Of a stretch of DNA of 40,831 bases, positions 32,249 to 40,675 are shown one piece after another (position 1 is the stretch's first letter; each line of letters begins with the position of its first letter). The position numbers were made by a program, and so were the translations under genes. Source of the DNA: Paulinella micropora. Lineage: Eukaryota > Cercozoa > Imbricatea > Euglyphida. The notes beneath the pieces are model-generated. The model did no database searches. It was not told the origin of the DNA and was given only the letters and a program-made list of their open reading frames with translations. The stretch is from the NCBI GenBank assembly GCA_009731375.1, contig BJOX01000314.1, positions 141,433 to 182,263 on the forward strand, read 5' to 3'.

Positions 32249-33082
32249 TTGCAGTGGTCGCAGGAAGACATCAATTCTTACTACAGACTGCTCGAACTTT
32301 CGGGTATCCCATTGCCCGAGGAGGTCAAGGCATACCGAGCCTACTACCTTCGGAGCAAACATGACCAACCCTGGGACCTCAGGGTTGAAGAGAATGTACT
32401 CGCGTACTATAGGCAGGTCTTAGGCATACCCAAGCCTCCCCTCCCTATATATATATGCAGGCCGCGAGGCATAAGACGACGAATACCTGAGCGTTTCCGA
32501 GGGGCGGCTCGGGTACGGCAGCAGTATTACGTACGGTTCCAACACGAGCATCGGCTCTCGTGGCTGCTGACGATATACCGGCAGTTGACGAGGAGCAAAG
32601 ACCCAAAGACATCCCGCATCGCCAACCAGTTAGTCGATCCTGACGAGAACGTTCCGAACACATATCGAGGCCGCGTGAGAGGCTTCGAACAATGGATCGA
32701 ACGATTCAGGGCGCAGGACGCACTGGGTTGGGACAGACTTATCCAAGCCGATGAGTTCCGATGGCACAGAATAACTCAACGGTTGGATTACATCTACCAC
32801 TATCGACGTGAGTGGCCGTACTGGAGGCAACAGTACGAATACCAGCTGGGGCAGATCATTGGTCGATTCTCCCCAGTCATGAGGTGTATCGTGCCACAGC
32901 ACTCGGAAGTCGGAGAAGACTTAACCTGGTCGGAGGCGAGGGCGTTGAAAGACAGCCTGGATAAGGAATTAGACATGCCAGCGGAAGACCAACCCGCAGT
33001 GACATGGAGGTGGCGACCACCATCACCGTCTAGTGAAGAGGAGTTCTTAAACTCCCTCGAGGAAGCATACCTCGACGAATAA
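32249..33082 (+). CDS. Unidentified Arg/Tyr/Trp-rich ORF divergent from the recombinase
   Basis: An open frame of 278 codons ends at TAA. It is rich in Arg, Tyr, Trp and Gln, predicted helical, with an acidic C-terminus (SSEEEFLNSLEEAYLDE). I recognise no domain. There is no ATG: the codon at 32249 is TTG, and the frame stays open upstream to a TGA at 32108-32110, antisense to the recombinase 5' end. A splice acceptor (gttgcag, ending at 32254) might begin a coding exon. Otherwise the start is lost. Its proximity to the recombinase start suggests a shared mobile element, possibly an accessory or gag-like protein, but this is inference. Confidence 0.5.
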   Translation: MQWSQEDINSYYRLLELSGIPLPEEVKAYRAYYLRSKHDQPWDLRVEENVLAYYRQVLGIPKPPLPIYICRPRGIRRRIPERFRGAARVRQQYYVRFQHEHRLSWLLTIYRQLTRSKDPKTSRIANQLVDPDENVPNTYRGRVRGFEQWIERFRAQDALGWDRLIQADEFRWHRITQRLDYIYHYRREWPYWRQQYEYQLGQIIGRFSPVMRCIVPQHSEVGEDLTWSEARALKDSLDKELDMPAEDQPAVTWRWRPPSPSSEEEFLNSLEEAYLDE

Positions 33083-33325
33083 GCGTGGACGCGTTTTGAG
33101 ACCCAGCCGATGGGTTGTATATATTTTTAGACACTTCTACCCTCGCCACAGCGAAGTAGACACTTGCCGGGTGGCAATAAGAAAATGTCTGCAGACAACA
33201 AAACCAAACAAACAACGCCGAATACGCCAACGGCACCCTTGACACTGGCATAGCGCCCGTTCGCTCTTACAATGGACGAGGATGCACGGGAGTACTGAAC
33301 AATTAAAGATCAATGCCTCCCTGTA
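33083..33325 (+). other. Sequence downstream of the divergent ORF, no gene
   Basis: I see no ORF or recognisable signal. Confidence 0.5.
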
Positions 33326-33695
33326 TTCTCGGGATCACAGATCCTTCGGACGGGCTAGGGCCGAGACATGTGCTAGGGACGCGGAACCTTAGAATTGCTC
33401 GGATATTTGCTTCATATCGGATGCAAATGGCCCAGTAATCCTCGGATCACAGATCCTTCGGACAAACTAGGACAGAGACACGTGCCAGGGACGCGGAACA
33501 TTAGAATTGCTCGGACATTTGCTTCATATCGGATGCAAATGGCCCAGTAATCCTCGGATCACAGATCCTTCGGACAAACTAGGACCGAGACACGTGTCAG
33601 GGACGCGGAACTTGTGCGACCTTAGAATTGCTCGGAGATATGCTTCAGATCGATGCATATCGCCCAGTAATTTTCGGATTACAGATCCTTTAAGA
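33326..33695 (+). repeat. Tandem repeat, 112-120 bp period, about 3.2 copies
   Basis: The units are aligned on 'ggatcacagatcc' at 33332, 33444, 33556 and 33676 (the last truncated). Each full unit contains a 7-bp hairpin: 33404-33429, 33516-33541 and 33637-33661. Stem bases change in pairs between units. Confidence 0.85.
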
Positions 33696-33775
33696 GTGAC
33701 CAGAGCACCTCACTCGAAGGTCACAGACCTGAAAAGAACATGGCGAGGGGATGGTTTGACAGCAACATGATCATG

Positions 33776-33902
33776 CCGTTGTACGTCTATGGCAGATCGC
33801 AATAGAAGGAGGGGAGGAGATAGTTCAAAATTCAAATTCAAATTTGAAGTAGAAAATCTCCAAACTCAAATTTGTATTTTGTAAGCACCGGACGTACAAC
33901 GG
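33776..33902. repeat. 127-bp segment with 12-bp perfect inverted ends
   Basis: The ends are 'ccgttgtacgtc' (33776-33787) and 'gacgtacaacgg' (33891-33902). The interior is AT-rich with the palindrome TTCAAATTTGAA. It could be a tiny MITE, but no target duplication is evident. Confidence 0.5.
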
Positions 33903-34054
33903 TAATGAAGGGCAAAAACTCAGCGGTCACGCAAGTCGCTCAATGGGTCACGGTCTCCACAGGAGACGAACATACATGAGGAAACAGAATCGGAAAGTGA
34001 GCTCTCATCCGACGATATTTACTAATTTACCCCTATTTGCTACGGTTCCAGTAA
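33903..34054. other. Short non-coding stretch
   Basis: No feature is seen except the approach to the purine tract at 34055. Confidence 0.4.
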
Positions 34055-34071
34055 AGACGGGGAGGGGGGAT
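34055..34071 (+). other. Candidate polypurine tract
   Basis: A purine run (aaagacggggagggggga) directly precedes the TG start of the candidate LTR on the plus strand. Confidence 0.45.
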
Positions 34072-34469
34072 TGTAGGCGCAGATAGGTAAATATGCGACA
34101 TTTTCTTATACCCCTATACCATATGTTAGTGACCGTGGCACAGTGATGTATAGATAGAAGAGCTATATCTAGTTAAGATGTAGTTATATCCGTTTTTATT
34201 TATATACTTTTGAGCCGGTTGAAAACGATAATATTACTATTCATAGCCGGTACTACTTTTTTAAACCATGATAATATTATCGTTAGAGGTGACATTGGGA
34301 AATGTCTTTTTCCTTTTTGTTGCTTGGCTGACAGTCTCCTACATTTTCCTCCATACTGGTTTCCTCTCTTTGCAGAGGAGGAAGATTAAGTTATTATCAG
34401 AGTGCTGTGAAATTGGATGGATTAATACCCCGGCTTGCAATAAATAATATCTTTTGATTATAACCGACA
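34072..34469 (+). repeat. Candidate plus-strand LTR (398 bp)
   Basis: It starts TGTAGGC and ends CCGACA. It contains a TATA-like 'tatatactt' near 34201 and an AATAAA near 34439, in the order expected of a U3-R-U5 unit. A purine tract precedes it and a PBS-like site follows. It also holds a 13-bp inverted repeat (34224-34236 against 34272-34284). No second copy is in the window, so the call rests on structure only. Confidence 0.45.
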
Positions 34470-34473
34470 AAAT

Positions 34474-34490
34474 TGGTAGCGGAGTGGATT
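34474..34490 (+). other. Candidate primer-binding site
   Basis: 'tggtagcggagtgg' begins four bases after the LTR end. It resembles initiator-Met tRNA primer sites of copia-type elements (TGGTAGCAGAG or TGGTATCAGAG). Confidence 0.4.
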
Positions 34491-35250
34491 GAATTAGTTG
34501 CCACGGCATTCAAGGATAGGCATCAGTAAATATATTCCGAGGCTTTTCGACCTATCCACAGACCAGAACAGGCAAAAGAAGTGACGGTGGTACCAAGAGA
34601 GATGATATTAATACAAAACTTCAACTATGGAAAAGTGAAGCGTTTAAAAAAAAAAATCATTGTTCAGTAAATTCTGCTATTGAAACTGCCGGTAAGAGTG
34701 GGTCCCTGGGACGCACCGGTTGCAGGTCGTTAACTGGAAGCATTGCGAAGCCGTTGATTCATTGTTAACTGGAAGCATTGCGAAGCCGTTGATCCATTGA
34801 CGGTATCTCATAATTTTTTATAAATATTTTCTTTGTCTGTTTCTTGGATTCCTGAAACTGATGTCAGAGACAGTGTCACTGACGTAGTGATACAGCACGA
34901 TTAAAGAACCATCATTGAGGTATTTTTGGATTTTTCAGTCATCCCTCGAGGCAGTTTTTGTGTCAAAAACTCCCCTTCAAGTTGGACTCTCTAGTAAAAG
35001 TTTTGCGTCAAATATCTGAAAAGTGCATATGTATAAAACCAAAGACAGTGAAACTATTATGTGTAAAACTAAATTTATCACTATTGAGTGGCAAGTATTC
35101 TGCAATATTTACTATGAGTGGTGACTGTGGCCGTTTGAAAACAACGTGTTTTCGTGGTTAGAATGATAAGACAAACGCCCTTTGTTGTTGGTAAGTAAGT
35201 AAAGTGTGTGTTGTGTTGTTCTGCAGAGCGAGAGGCCAGGCTATTCAGCA
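34491..35250. other. No supported gene; contains a 35-bp tandem duplication
   Basis: 'gttaactggaagcattgcga' starts at 34729 and again at 34764 (period 35). Short coding-like patches near 34600 (for example DDINTKLQLWKSEAFKKK) resemble a gag start but stop quickly. Confidence 0.45.
34729..34798 (+). repeat. 35-bp tandem duplication
   Basis: Two copies differ at one visible base. Confidence 0.85.
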
Positions 35251-35255
35251 ATTTT

Positions 35256-35261
35256 TTATTG
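35256..35261 (-). terminator. Polyadenylation signal AATAAA of the 60-aa gene
   Basis: On the minus strand AATAAA lies about 215 nt downstream of the TAA at 35476-35478, with no other gene between. Confidence 0.6.
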
Positions 35262-35475
35262 ATGACAAAAAATTTGCTAGTAAACTTTACAAAATGATAT
35301 AAATATAAAACCCTGCCATCTTGCAGCTAAATTCGGGGCAGTAAAAAGCTGAACCCCATCCTCATGATAATGATAAACGCAAATGTACATCATTTTCAGT
35401 CCTTCCACATTGTTCTGTCCAACCGATGCAGCTGTAGACTACAAATGAGAGACGCTTCACCTCCGGAGTGTTGCC

Positions 35476-35658
35476 TTACTCTTGATCCACTGAAATCTTG
35501 GTTTGCGTGTTCGGTCCAGTGAGCATAACGAAGTAGGGGATGACGACCAGAGTTCCGATTCCCATTCCGAAGGCCAGCAACCCGGGGCTTTCAAAAACCT
35601 TTTGCAGTCCGGTCCAGCAATTGACTCCGAACATTCCAAGGGCAGGGTCGTAAGCCAT
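35476..35658 (-). CDS. Small single-pass membrane protein (60 aa), unknown family
   Basis: The start is the ATG at 35656-35658 in a strong context (GCACCATGG). It is chosen over the longer frame upstream because a polypyrimidine tract and AG (cttttgcag) end six bases before it, so the upstream part is probably intron. The protein has an N-terminal MAYDPALGMFGVNCW, an amphipathic stretch, one hydrophobic segment (about residues 26-47, PGLLAFGMGIGTLVVIPYF) and a short polar tail ending in ISVDQE. This resembles accessory subunits of organellar respiratory or photosynthetic complexes, but I cannot name it. A 3' UTR with AATAAA follows. It is the only clearly host-type gene in the window. An upstream 5' exon probably exists beyond 35680. 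Confidence 0.6.
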   Translation of the reverse strand: MAYDPALGMFGVNCWTGLQKVFESPGLLAFGMGIGTLVVIPYFVMLTGPNTQTKISVDQE

Positions 35659-35682
35659 GGTGCCTGCAAAAGGAGAAGAAAA
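35659..35682 (-). promoter_or_regulatory. Probable 3' splice site of a 5' intron
   Basis: The minus strand reads a pyrimidine-rich 'cttctttttcttctccttttgcag' region ending in CAG, followed by GCACC and the start ATG. Confidence 0.55.
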
Positions 35683-36499
35683 AGAAGTGAATGATCCACT
35701 TTTTGCAAAAGCAGGAAACAATTTCAATGATCCGCTTTTTCTTTTCCTGTCATTTTGAACAAGTCTAGATATCAAAAGCAGCAGTGTCGATGGAGAGACA
35801 GAAAGTAATCCCTGGGCTTTCATTTCACATTTTCAGAAAACATGGTTGGTGCAAAAGAACAAGTTCATGACCACCTTTTCTTTTATTGCCCTTTTTCTAA
35901 CAAAATAGCGAAAATTTAGGTATAAAAAGGCACTGTCAATGGAGGGACAGAAAGCAGCTTCTGGGCTTCATTTCAACCATATTCTCAGAAAATGTGGTAG
36001 TACTTGTGGTATCTGCAAAAGAAGGGTACGTTGACCGCTCATTGTGTTTTGCTGCCGTTTTGTTCGAAAACAAAAGCGGAAATCCAGATTTCAAAAGCAG
36101 CAGTGTTTTTGCGGGTCTAATGTGGTTGGAATGAAGCCCAGGCAGTACTTCTGTCTCTCCATCAAGTCAACAATCACAATTCACTGGCAGGGAACAAATG
36201 CTGATTCATACTCTTTTGTGTACCACACGCGAGCAAAATGGCTGACAAAATTCCTTTGCCTAAAATTGCCCTTCTGGACCCGACGGACTTTCCGTTCAGC
36301 AAAACACCCGCCTTTTACGTTCAAGTTTTTTAGTTTTGCCATTTTTTGCGGTCAATATGCTCTTGGATTCTCTTTCTTTTTTGAAAGCGAAATTGTACAA
36401 ACAAGAAGTAAAGTCAGAACTAATGATTCCTTTTATTTAGGATCATTGTAGAATTATAATTCATGGAGTAACTGCTAACAGCTATTGCCTAAAGAAAGT
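35683..36499. repeat. Intergenic/intronic stretch with two direct and one inverted near-copy
   Basis: Segments at about 35768-35850 and 35920-36022 are imperfect direct copies (shared 'atggagagacagaaag' and 'ctgggctt-catttca' motifs). About 36122-36165 matches them in inverted orientation. No gene is supported. The frame at 36044-36451 lacks an ATG and a coding look. Confidence 0.6.
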
Positions 36500-36651
36500 C
36501 TTCCTCTTCTTCTTCTTCTTCTTCTTCTTCTTCTTCTTCTTCTTCTTCTTCTTCTTCTTCTTCTTCTTCTTCTTCTTCTTCTTCTTCTTCTTCTTCTTCT
36601 TCTTCTTCTTCTTCTTCTTCTTCTTCTTCTTCTTCTTCTTCTTCTTCTTCT
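36500..36651 (+). repeat. (CTT)n microsatellite, about 50 units
   Basis: A near-perfect trinucleotide run. Its translations (poly-Leu, poly-Glu) are not genes. Confidence 0.97.
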
Positions 36652-36832
36652 TTGCCTTTGCCTTTGCCTTGATTTAATGAAGTTACTTTTACAAGCGACC
36701 TCTGGTCATCCATACAAATCGTTAGCCCGAAGGCCATTGATTTAACTAAGACGGTGACCCTTATAATATTAATATTATTAAAGTAGCGTTGTAATATATT
36801 AAAGTAGTAGTAGTAATAATAATAACAATAAT
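36652..36832 (+). repeat. SINE-associated repeat module, copy 1
   Basis: The module begins with 'tttgcctttgccttgattta', continues with 'tggtcatccatacaaatcgt' and 'aactaagacggtgaccctta', and ends in (TAA)n before the SINE. The same order occurs at 40499-40675. A truncated copy lies at 40181-40215. Confidence 0.8.
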
Positions 36833-37065
36833 AGTGCTTCTCTGTCAATGGCTGATGCATTTCTGCACATGCGCCTCCATCGTCTCACCCGTGAGGGGAG
36901 TACGAAGAATTGACGATAAGCTCTAATGACACCCCCGCAAGGGCAGTTCCAACACTTCCAGACGGACCGGTATGTTCAATGAAAATACTGGTGGCACCGA
37001 CGGGAATCGAACTGGCGACAGGGCCCAGATGGTAGAACTTGACCACTGGGCTATCACGGTGTCCA
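36833..37065 (-). mobile_element. tRNA-derived SINE, copy 1
   Basis: On the minus strand the head (37065 to about 36988) looks like a tRNA. It has an A box TAGCCCAGTGG (37044-37054), a B box AGTTCGATTCC (37003-37013), and a 3' acceptor GGTGCCACCA that pairs with a 5' GGACACCG apart from one extra base. A unique body of about 155 bp follows, then an (ATT)n tail. Two more copies (37225, 40676) share head, body and tail. The T stem is degenerate, so it is not a working tRNA gene. It would rely on a LINE for mobility. Confidence 0.85.
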
Positions 37066-37091
37066 TAATAATAACAATAATAATAATAATG

Positions 37092-37139
<48 letters not shown>

Positions 37140-37186
37140 TTCTACAAATCATATATAATAATAATATTCTGCTCCTAACAGGGATG

Positions 37187-37224
<38 letters not shown>
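37066..37224 (+). repeat. (TAA)n microsatellites between SINE copies
   Basis: TAA runs at 37066-37140 and 37187-37224 with a short AT-rich spacer. The second run is the tail of SINE copy 2. Confidence 0.9.
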
Positions 37225-37225
<1 letters not shown>

Positions 37226-37457
37226 GTGCTTCTCTGTCAATGGCTGATGCAAATCTGCACATGCGCCTCCATCGTCTCACCCGTGAGGGGAGTACGAAGA
37301 ATTGACGATAGGCTCTAATGACACCCCCGCAAGGGCAGTTCCAACACTTCCAGACGGACCGGTATGTTCAATGAAAATACTGGTGGCACCGACGGGAATC
37401 GAACTGGCGACAGGGCTCAGATGGTAGAACTTGACCACTGGGCTATCACGGTGTCCA
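37225..37457 (-). mobile_element. tRNA-derived SINE, copy 2
   Basis: This is nearly identical to copy 1 over 233 bp, with the A box at 37435-37445, the B box at 37395-37405 and a few substitutions. The orientation is the same, and (TAA)n lies on both sides. The pair could be a local duplication of SINE plus microsatellite or two separate insertions. Confidence 0.85.
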
Positions 37458-37500
37458 AATAATAATAATAATAATAATAATAGTAATAATAATGATGATA
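37458..37500 (+). repeat. (TAA)n microsatellite
   Basis: An imperfect trinucleotide run next to the SINE head. Confidence 0.9.
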
Positions 37501-37557
37501 ATATATCATACATATGGTTACGATATGTGTATATGGTCAGAGAGTTAAGGAGGAAGA

Positions 37558-37795
37558 TCCAAATTAGAATGAAATGTTAATTGTGTCCTTCAGTTAATAT
37601 TTCAATAATTTGGTTTAATAAAGAAAGAGGGAAAGATCCAACTAGGATGAAACGTTAACTGTGCCCTTCAGTTAATATTTCATTGATTTGGTGGAGAAAG
37701 GAAAGGAGAAGTAAAAAGATGTTGGATATGATGTTCCAAACTAGAATGTAATGTTAACTGTGCCCTTCAGTTAATATTTCATTAGTTTGGTTTCG

Positions 37796-37797
<2 letters not shown>
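37558..37797 (+). repeat. Three imperfect tandem copies of a 60-bp motif
   Basis: The units start at 37558, 37637 and 37735 and share 'cccttcagttaatatttca' and flanking 'tccaa-ctag-atg-aa-gttaa'. The spacers are purine-rich and of different length. Confidence 0.85.

Positions 37798-37840
<43 letters not shown>
37797..37840 (+). repeat. Poly-A run
   Basis: About 44 A's lie next to a gap. The run could be a plus-strand retroposon tail or an assembly edge. It has the wrong polarity to be the tail of the minus-strand LINE. Confidence 0.85.
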
Positions 37841-37842
<2 letters not shown>

Positions 37843-37846
37843 AAAG

Positions 37847-37856
37847 NNNNNNNNNN
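37847..37856. other. Assembly gap (10 N)
   Basis: The gap lies between the poly-A run and the end of the LINE relic, so any 3' tail of the LINE is hidden. Confidence 0.9.
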
Positions 37857-37868
37857 GCAAGCTAAGAT

Positions 37869-40032
37869 TCAGAGTAGATAGTCCAGGAGTGCGGCCTTGA
37901 ACTCAGCTTTTTCCCTGATCCTTTGGAGCGCTTCCGGTAGCTTGCTAAAGACAGTCTCTGCAATACTGCTATAATAAGCACTATTTGTGTCACGATATAG
38001 CAGTTGTTTTTTTTAGCGTCTTGTGTTGTGACTATGTACGGCAGTGATTGGTTTGAAGTTGTTATAGTGGAGGGGGAGGAATGTTGTGAAAGTAGTATAG
38101 ATGTGTGAATGTGTCTCCATACATACACGATATTTATATATATTAGGTATAGTTAGAAGTCTGAGTTTAGCAAATAAGGGTGCGGTGGGTGCTCTCGGTG
38201 ATGCTAGGCTTATGAGATGTATTATCTTTTTTTGCATGGTGATGAGAGGGTAGATGATGGTGTTCGGGGTGTCGGATCCCCAGATAGATATATTATATGT
38301 TAGGAGGGAGTCGTGGCTATATTATAGTTGGACAAGAATATGAGTGGGTAGTAGCTGGTTAACATGTCGAAACATTTATACAAATGGTTGTAGACGGACA
38401 GCAATTGTTTGTACATGTTTTCTGAAAGATAGGTTGCTTTGGACAGTTGTACCCAGTAGTTTGACCTGTTTCTCATGTTTTCGTCTCGCCGATCGCCAGC
38501 TGCAGCTTTACGTCCTGTCCAAACTTGTGGAAGATCGTGTATGTTGTTTTAGTAGGGTTAGGTACAAGATTATGTCTATGAAAGTAGCGTACAAGGTTGG
38601 TTGTATCGGTTTGTGCTCTTGTAGTTGCTCTTTGTTAAATGCTGCAATTATGAGTGTGGTGTCATCAGCGTAGGCAAAGATTGTTCCATGTGTAAGTGAT
38701 AGGAGGATGCTGTTGATATAGAGGATAAAGAGTGTTGTGGAAAGGGTGCTGCCTTGTGGTATACCGTGCGTGATCAGGCGGGGGTATGAGCGCGCGTGTT
38801 AGTTGAACACAGTTTGGAATCGTCTGGTCAGGTAGAATTTGAAGAAGGCAGTTGTATTATCGCTAAAGTTGAATTCATGTTGTAGTTTGTGAATGAGTTT
38901 TGCATGGTCAATGGTATCATATGATTTAGACAAATCGACAAAGAGTGCTAGTACGTATTTGCCTGGGCCTTTTTGTGAGTGGATGTGGTTGAGGATTGTT
39001 TGAGTGCAGATGGAGGTATTGGAATGTGGGCGGAAAGCATATTGAGTGCGTGAAAGGATATTATATCGGTTCAGGTGGTCCATGAGTTGTCGGTTGATGA
39101 TTGTATCAAAAACTTTCGCGATAATGGGCAGAAGGGATGTAGGTCTATAGTTCTCTGGCAGTGTTCTATCTTTAGCTTTATAAATTTCTATTACTTTTGT
39201 TATTTTTAGTACGTCAGGGTACTCATTTCTTTCTACTGATTTATTCAAAAGTTTGCTTAGGATCGGTGCAATATATGTGCTTAAATCTTGTATTATTGCA
39301 GGTTTTATTTTGTATGTCTTCGGATTTATTTCTATCAATATCCTTAAGTGTTTTAGTTACTTCCTGTGTAGTTATATATTTTAGTCTGAAGATGCGGTGT
39401 TGTGTTTGTTTATGCTCTTTTTGTTCTTCTTGTTCTTTTTCTTCTTGGGGGATGTGAGCGCTTACCTTGGCTCCTACCGACGTGTAGTGTCTGTTGAGGA
39501 CGTTCGCGATGTCTTTCGCAACTGTACACCTGTCCATCTACGCAGAGTCTTGTAGTGATGTTTTAGTAGCTTGCATTTGAGGGATAAGCATTCTTAAAGC
39601 ATTCATTCTCTTTGAATCGTGCTTTAGGTCCTCCATCAACTTCGTCATGTATTCTTTTTTGTTTTTTTTATTTCTCTGTTAGTCTTATTTCTGTGTGCTC
39701 TGTATCTGCTTTTGTTGTAATCAGTAGGCTTAGCAATCTTCCTTTCGTATAGTTCTCTTTGTTTCCCAATCATTTTTCTTATTTCTTTGCTCCACCACGG
39801 CTTCCGTTTTCTTTTTTTATCAGATTTTTCGTATGTTTCAATTACATTCTTAATTGTTTTTTGTATTATGTTAAAGTAGGCATTAGGTGTTGTTTTATTA
39901 AGTTCATTGTTCAGTTTTTGCTCTAGTTCTGCCTTTATTTCGTTTAGTATTCTTTCCTTTTTGTCTTCATATCTTTTATTACTTAGTCTTTCAGTGTTTT
40001 TCTTGTGTACGATAGGCGTATGGAATACAGCA
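37869..40032 (-). pseudogene. Non-LTR retrotransposon (LINE) ORF2 relic: RT domain and C-terminus
   Basis: The trace enters at about 40032 with a pre-RT linker (KPWWSKEIRKMIGKQRELYERK near 39790). RT follows: ENYRPTSLLPIIAKVFDTII, QYAFRPHSNTS, ALFVDLSKSYDTIDH (38799-39338), then HGIPQGSTLS and FAYADD (YADD at 38661-38672). It continues through a thumb region and a C-terminus with HNTRR (about 38013) and FSKLPEALQRIREK, and ends at TGA 37869-37871. It has at least five frameshifts and several stops, including TAG near 39538. The endonuclease part is missing where the (CTT)n tract begins. The motif set fits a Jockey/CR1-like group, and I cannot place it more exactly. It is probably an old relic. 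Confidence 0.85.
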
Positions 40033-40190
40033 TATTTCTTCTTCTTCTTCTTCTTCTCTTCTTCTTCTTCTTCTTCTTCTTCTTCTTCTTCTTCCTCTAG
40101 TACTTCTTCTTCATCTTCTTCTTCTTCTTCTTCTTCTTCTTCTTCTTCTTCTTCTTCTTCTTCTTCTTCTTCTTCTTCTTTGCCTTTGCC
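40033..40190 (+). repeat. (CTT)n microsatellite interrupting the LINE
   Basis: An imperfect CTT run. The LINE coding trace stops at its left edge. Confidence 0.95.
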
Positions 40191-40215
40191 TTTGATTTAA
40201 TGAAGTTACTTTTCT
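40181..40215 (+). repeat. SINE-associated repeat module, truncated copy 2
   Basis: 'tttgcctttgatttaatgaa' and 'gttactttt' match the start of the modules at 36652 and 40499, then run into CTT sequence. Confidence 0.75.
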
Positions 40216-40372
40216 TCTTCTTCTCCTTCTTCTTCTTCTTCTTCTTCTTTTTCTTCTCCTCCTCCTCCTCCTCCTCCTTCTTCTGCTTCTTCTTCTGCTT
40301 CTCTTCTTCTTCTTCTTCTTCTTCTTTCTTCTTCTTCTTCTTCTTCTTCTTCTTCTTCTTCTTCTTCTTCTT
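40213..40372 (+). repeat. Imperfect (CTT)n/(CTC)n microsatellite
   Basis: CTT units with a CTC block in the middle. There is no gene. Confidence 0.92.
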
Positions 40373-40405
40373 TAATGAAAGCGAAATTGTACAGAGACTA
40401 GAGTC

Positions 40406-40406
<1 letters not shown>
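40373..40406 (+). repeat. Short repeat flank 'gaaagcgaaattgtaca'
   Basis: The same motif lies at 36383-36400, upstream of the other long (CTT)n tract. This suggests that it belongs to the same composite repeat. Confidence 0.6.
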
Positions 40407-40436
<30 letters not shown>

Positions 40437-40500
40437 CTTCTTCTTCTTCTTCTTCTTCTTCTTCTTCTTCTTCTTCTTCTTCTTCTTCTTCTTCTTCTTT
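40407..40500 (+). repeat. (CTT)n microsatellite
   Basis: A near-perfect run preceding repeat module copy 3. Confidence 0.95.
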
Positions 40501-40675
40501 GCCTTCGCCTTTGCCTTTGATTTAATGAAGTTACTTTTACTCTGGTCATCCATACAAATCGTTGGCCCGAAGGCCATTGATTTAACTAAGACGGTGACCC
40601 TTATATGAATAATATTATTAAAGAAGCGTTGTAATGTATTAAAATAGTAATAATAATAATAATAGTAATAGTAAT
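40499..40675 (+). repeat. SINE-associated repeat module, copy 3
   Basis: Full-length match to 36652-36832, ending in TAA/TAG repeats directly before SINE copy 3. Confidence 0.8.

Noticed and set aside
33326-33695. CRISPR array
   Set aside because: The repeat units are over 110 bp with no short unique spacers, in a eukaryotic setting.
35191-35226. Perfect-looking 36-nt intron (GTAAGTAAGT ... TTCTGCAG) on the plus strand
   Set aside because: It is very short and there are no coding frames on either side. Probably chance.
36044-36451. 135-codon frame
   Set aside because: No true start, Phe/Lys-rich composition, and it overlaps repeated non-coding sequence.
36485-36860. Long poly-Leu and poly-Glu ORFs
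   Set aside because: They are translations of the (CTT)n microsatellite on the two strands. The same applies to 40097-40703.
36988-37065. Functional tRNA gene
   Set aside because: The T stem is mismatched and the acceptor has an extra base. The repeated body and tail show that it is a SINE head.
37797-37840. Poly-A as the LINE tail
   Set aside because: The LINE is on the minus strand, so its tail would be poly-T on the plus strand.
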